DNA of 64,000 bases from Saccharibacillus sacchari DSM 19268. Lineage in GTDB: Bacteria > Bacillota > Bacilli > Paenibacillales > Paenibacillaceae. Positions 61,842 to 64,000 of this stretch are shown here, one piece after another. Both the position numbers and the translations under genes were made by a program. The notes beneath the pieces were generated by a model that was given only the letters and a program-made list of their open reading frames with translations, made no database searches and was not told the DNA's origin. The stretch's first letter is position 1. Each line of letters opens with the position of its first letter. The stretch covers positions 845,311 to 909,310 of the forward strand of contig NZ_KK073875.1 in the NCBI RefSeq assembly GCF_000585395.1, given 5' to 3'.

Positions 61842-61992
61842 GCGGAAGAAATTCGTTCAAGCCGCTGTCTCACTCGGAAAAAGTTGAATTGGATTTAATA
61901 ATGGATTTTCCGAGTTCAAAGGCCAACAATTACACGTATGTTACCGCAGGTTTTCTTTGAAAACCTGTATTTCACTGAATTTCTCCCTCTGC
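61842..61992 (+). repeat. Long imperfect hairpin repeat, copy C with inserted hairpin
   Basis: Core nearly identical to copy A (CTGTCTCACTCGGAAAA, then GTTGAATTGGATTTAATAAT, then TTTTCCGAGTTCAAAGG). About 48 nt replaces the short GTCTTGAC segment of copy A in the right arm and holds a perfect hairpin CAGGTTTTC-TTT-GAAAACCTG (61947-61967). Unlike the other copies, the sense strand (plus) does not follow a plus-strand gene. Confidence 0.8.
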
Positions 61993-62070
61993 TAGGTTTG
62001 CTTCTTTTACGACAAATTCTTCTTCACTCTTAAAAGAACCGGACGAAAACTATCCTTTTTGCCAAGAAAA

Positions 62071-62106
62071 ACGAACTCGCTCTACAGTTAAGTAGGGCGA
62101 GTTCGT
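62071..62106 (-). terminator. Terminator of the thioredoxin-like gene
   Basis: ACGAACTCGCTCTAC (62071-62085) and GTAGGGCGAGTTCGT (62092-62106), one mismatch, 6-nt loop, T run on the minus strand. Confidence 0.85.
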
Positions 62107-62155
62107 TCCAAGTCGAGCGAAGTTCGATCGTGATCGAACGGCTCCTTTTACTTAT

Positions 62156-62476
62156 TCACTTGCCGATCGACTCCAGGTATTCGGATACTTGAGTTGGAGT
62201 TTTAGCGAATTTGCTGTGCAGGTGGGCGATTTTTTCGCCGTTTTTGAACACGAGCAGGCTCGGGATGCCGCGTACTTCGTTCGACTCGGCGATTTCCTGG
62301 AACTTCTCTGCGTCCATCGCGAAGAATTCTTTGTCCTGGTTGTTTTCGATGATGCCGCCGATGAAACGGTCCAGGTTTTTGCAGTCCGGGCACCAGTTGG
62401 TGTCGAACTTGATGACGGTCAGGCCGTCGCCGCCGATTTGTTCGTTATATTGTTCCAAGCTCTCGATTCGTTCCAT
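62156..62476 (-). CDS. Thioredoxin-family protein (CPDC active site)
   Basis: Small cytoplasmic protein of 106 residues with the thioredoxin fold. The active site is FDTNWCPDCKNLDRF (CPDC instead of CGPC), and the cis-Pro is in VRGIPSLLVFKNGEK. The unusual dipeptide between the cysteines will change its redox potential relative to standard thioredoxin. GGAGA lies upstream. It stands alone with a terminator; the DivIVA-like gene upstream in the same direction is 79 bp away. Confidence 0.92.
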   Translation of the reverse strand: MERIESLEQYNEQIGGDGLTVIKFDTNWCPDCKNLDRFIGGIIENNQDKEFFAMDAEKFQEIAESNEVRGIPSLLVFKNGEKIAHLHSKFAKTPTQVSEYLESIGK

Positions 62477-62555
62477 TTGTGCATTCTCCTCTCGGTTTCG
62501 GGAAGGGGTCCGTCTACGCTGATCGGATTATTCGTAAAAGGTTACGCTCGTCGCT

Positions 62556-62969
62556 TCAGTAAGGATCGTTGTGCAATTCGCCCGCACCCGGACGCATCCG
62601 ACGTTTCGCTGCTTGAAGCGCGCGTTCCATGTCCTGTACCGCTTCATCCACGATGCGACGGTCAACCAGATAATCCTGCACTTTCGCTTTTTCCGCCAGT
62701 CGCGCGATCTCGGCATCTTTCTTCTCCAGATCGTAACCTTGACGGCGCTGAAGCGCATTGTACTTGTCCAACAAGTCGGAAATCACCTGATAAAACCGCT
62801 CGTAATCGAGAATGACATCGTCCAGAAACGCGTCGACGTCCTCTTTCGTATACCCGCGCATTTTGACGGGAAAGTCCTTCTCATGAATTTGCAAAGCGTC
62901 GAGCTTGATGCCGAGCTGTTTGAACAGCCGCTTTTGCTCCTCAAGTTGGCGCTGATACTGCTCCTCCAT
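62556..62969 (-). CDS. DivIVA-domain protein
   Basis: Coiled-coil protein of 137 residues. The N-terminal DivIVA domain (about 25-75) holds ALQIHEKDFPVKMRGYTKED and VDAFLDDVILDYERFYQVIS; a second helix region continues to about 125 with a basic LQAAKRRMRPG end. Members (DivIVA, GpsB, SepIVA-like) localise at poles or division sites and recruit wall or cell-division enzymes. ATG 62969 has GGAGG 7 nt upstream. The N-terminal 25 residues before the domain are longer than in GpsB, so it is a DivIVA-like protein rather than clearly GpsB. Confidence 0.87.
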   Translation of the reverse strand: MEEQYQRQLEEQKRLFKQLGIKLDALQIHEKDFPVKMRGYTKEDVDAFLDDVILDYERFYQVISDLLDKYNALQRRQGYDLEKKDAEIARLAEKAKVQDYLVDRRIVDEAVQDMERALQAAKRRMRPGAGELHNDPY

Positions 62970-63052
62970 GCCCATCCCTCCTTCTTTTAATGTATCATAT
63001 TATTTCGTTCGATTGATGAATTTTTAATTAAAAGATTTTGCAAAATCAAAAT

Positions 63053-64000
63053 TTAAATCGTCCATTGCCCTGCGCGGAATACGGGTTCGACCGTGCCGTC
63101 CTGCAACTCGCCGTCGATGTCCATCTGATTCGAGCCGACCATGAAATCCACGTGGGTCAAGCTTGAATTGCCGCCGCGCGCCAGCAGTTGGTTTTGCGTC
63201 AGATCCGCTCCGCCTTTCATATTGACCGGATAGCAGCTGCCGAGCGCGAAGTGGCAGGACGCGTTCTCGTCGATTCCGGTATTGTAAAAGACCCGGTTCA
63301 GGTTCGAGATCGGCGAGTCGTACGGAACCAGCGCGACTTCGCCGAGATATTTCGCGCCTTCGTCGGTGTCCAGCAGCGACTCCAGATGCTCGCGTCCCGA
63401 TTCGGCGTCGAACGCGACGACACGGCCGTTTTCAAAAGTCAGCGACAGCTTTTCGACCAAGCGCCCGTTCAGGTTAAGCGGCATGGTGGACGTGACCGTT
63501 CCGTTGACGCCCGTTCGATTCGGCATCGTGTACACTTCCTCGGTCGGCATATTGGCTACGAAGTATACGCCAGCCCGGTTGGTGTCACCGCCTCCGAGCC
63601 ATAGATGATCCGGTGCCAATTCGACTTTAAGATCCGTGCCCGGCGCGCGATAGTGCAAGCTTTTGTAATTTTTCTCATTCAGCTTCGCTTGCATGTCTTT
63701 CAGCGTCTGGATATGGTTCTGCCAATTCTCTACCGCATCGCCTTCGCCAACCCGATTCATTCGGAAAATGGTTTCCCACATCGCGTCCACGCGCTCGTTC
63801 TCCGGCAGATCCGCAAACACTTTGTTCGCCCAAGCCCGGGTCGGCGCTTTGATCAGGCACCATGCCAGTTGATTGGTACGAACGAATTGCTGGTAACCTT
63901 TGCGCGCCGCAGCGGCCGCTTTGGTCGCCCGCGCCACGCGGGAAGAATCGATGCCGCGATACAGTTCCGGGTCCGGTACTTTGATATGCATGACCGCTCC
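63053..64000 (-). CDS. M29-type aminopeptidase, N-terminus outside the window
   Basis: C-terminal part (at least 312 residues) of a thermophilic-type M29 metallo-aminopeptidase; complete members have about 410 residues and the frame is open to the window edge. Metal-binding and catalytic blocks are APDHLWLGGGDTNRAGVYFV, NMPTEEVYTMPNRTGVNGTV, LGEVALVPYDSPIS, NENASCHFALG-like IDENASCHFALGSCYP and SSLTHVDFMVGS. It removes N-terminal residues from peptides in the cytoplasm. Stop and metal-binding C-terminal half are intact. Confidence 0.92.
   Translation of the reverse strand, partial: GAVMHIKVPDPELYRGIDSSRVARATKAAAAARKGYQQFVRTNQLAWCLIKAPTRAWANKVFADLPENERVDAMWETIFRMNRVGEGDAVENWQNHIQTLKDMQAKLNEKNYKSLHYRAPGTDLKVELAPDHLWLGGGDTNRAGVYFVANMPTEEVYTMPNRTGVNGTVTSTMPLNLNGRLVEKLSLTFENGRVVAFDAESGREHLESLLDTDEGAKYLGEVALVPYDSPISNLNRVFYNTGIDENASCHFALGSCYPVNMKGGADLTQNQLLARGGNSSLTHVDFMVGSNQMDIDGELQDGTVEPVFRAGQWTI

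Overview
The window looks like a chromosomal segment of a moderately GC-rich, spore-former-type Firmicute, most likely Paenibacillaceae (Paenibacillus or Saccharibacillus type). The evidence is indirect: AGGAGG ribosome sites, GTG and TTG starts, LicT/RAT and cre control, XpaC/TelA and TerD genes, an ArpU/ImmA pair, and Big_2 surface protein style. No rRNA, tRNA or CRISPR array was recognised. Function names come from reading motifs and whole-protein resemblance; no database search was run.

Layout. 0-10.6 kb: housekeeping and transport genes (YihY membrane protein, D-2-hydroxyacid dehydrogenase, a DMT exporter divergent from a MocR regulator, an ABC exporter, an LLM flavin oxidoreductase, a dGTPase-like enzyme). 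10.9-17.6 kb: scattered phage-type genes (amidase endolysin, holin, ArpU, XRE repressor, ImmA peptidase) interleaved with ribosomal protein L31 and an ECF sigma/anti-sigma pair. 17.8-24.4 kb: an eight-domain Big_2 surface protein, a chemoreceptor, a coiled-coil membrane protein, AIM24. 24.4-38.7 kb: a nearly uninterrupted minus-strand Ter stress cluster: VWA and TerB; three TerD proteins and a TerD/TerA fusion; TerC; a five-gene biosynthetic module (HpcH/CitE lyase-like, PRTase-TRSP, PRTase-PELOTA/StiP, HAD phosphatase, ATP-grasp); then XpaC and TelA. 38.7-44.5 kb: MFS and DUF457 genes, a preQ1-I riboswitch with queCDEF, and a rhodanese. 44.7-46.7 kb: a RloA/RloB (AbiL-like) putative defence pair with AT-rich coding. 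46.8-51.6 kb: licT-bglP-bglH for aryl-beta-glucosides, with two RAT/terminator switches and a cre site over the promoter. 51.8-54.6 kb: an Fsr-type MFS exporter and an IS3-family element. 54.7-61.7 kb: three tandem paralogous ECF sigma/DUF4179 anti-sigma cassettes. 61.8-64 kb: thioredoxin-like, DivIVA-like and a partial M29 aminopeptidase.

The most unusual structure is a four-copy family of long imperfect hairpins of about 110-150 nt (4.9, 5.2, 44.5 and 61.9 kb), three lying in sense orientation just behind a stop codon, with compensatory base changes between copies. The three (possibly four) ECF operons share a candidate promoter, GGAAC-N16/17-GTC, in front of each sigma gene. The Ter cluster is the largest integrated system: calcium-binding TerD proteins and TerC at the membrane appear coupled to enzymes predicted to build a phosphoribosyl-derived small molecule.
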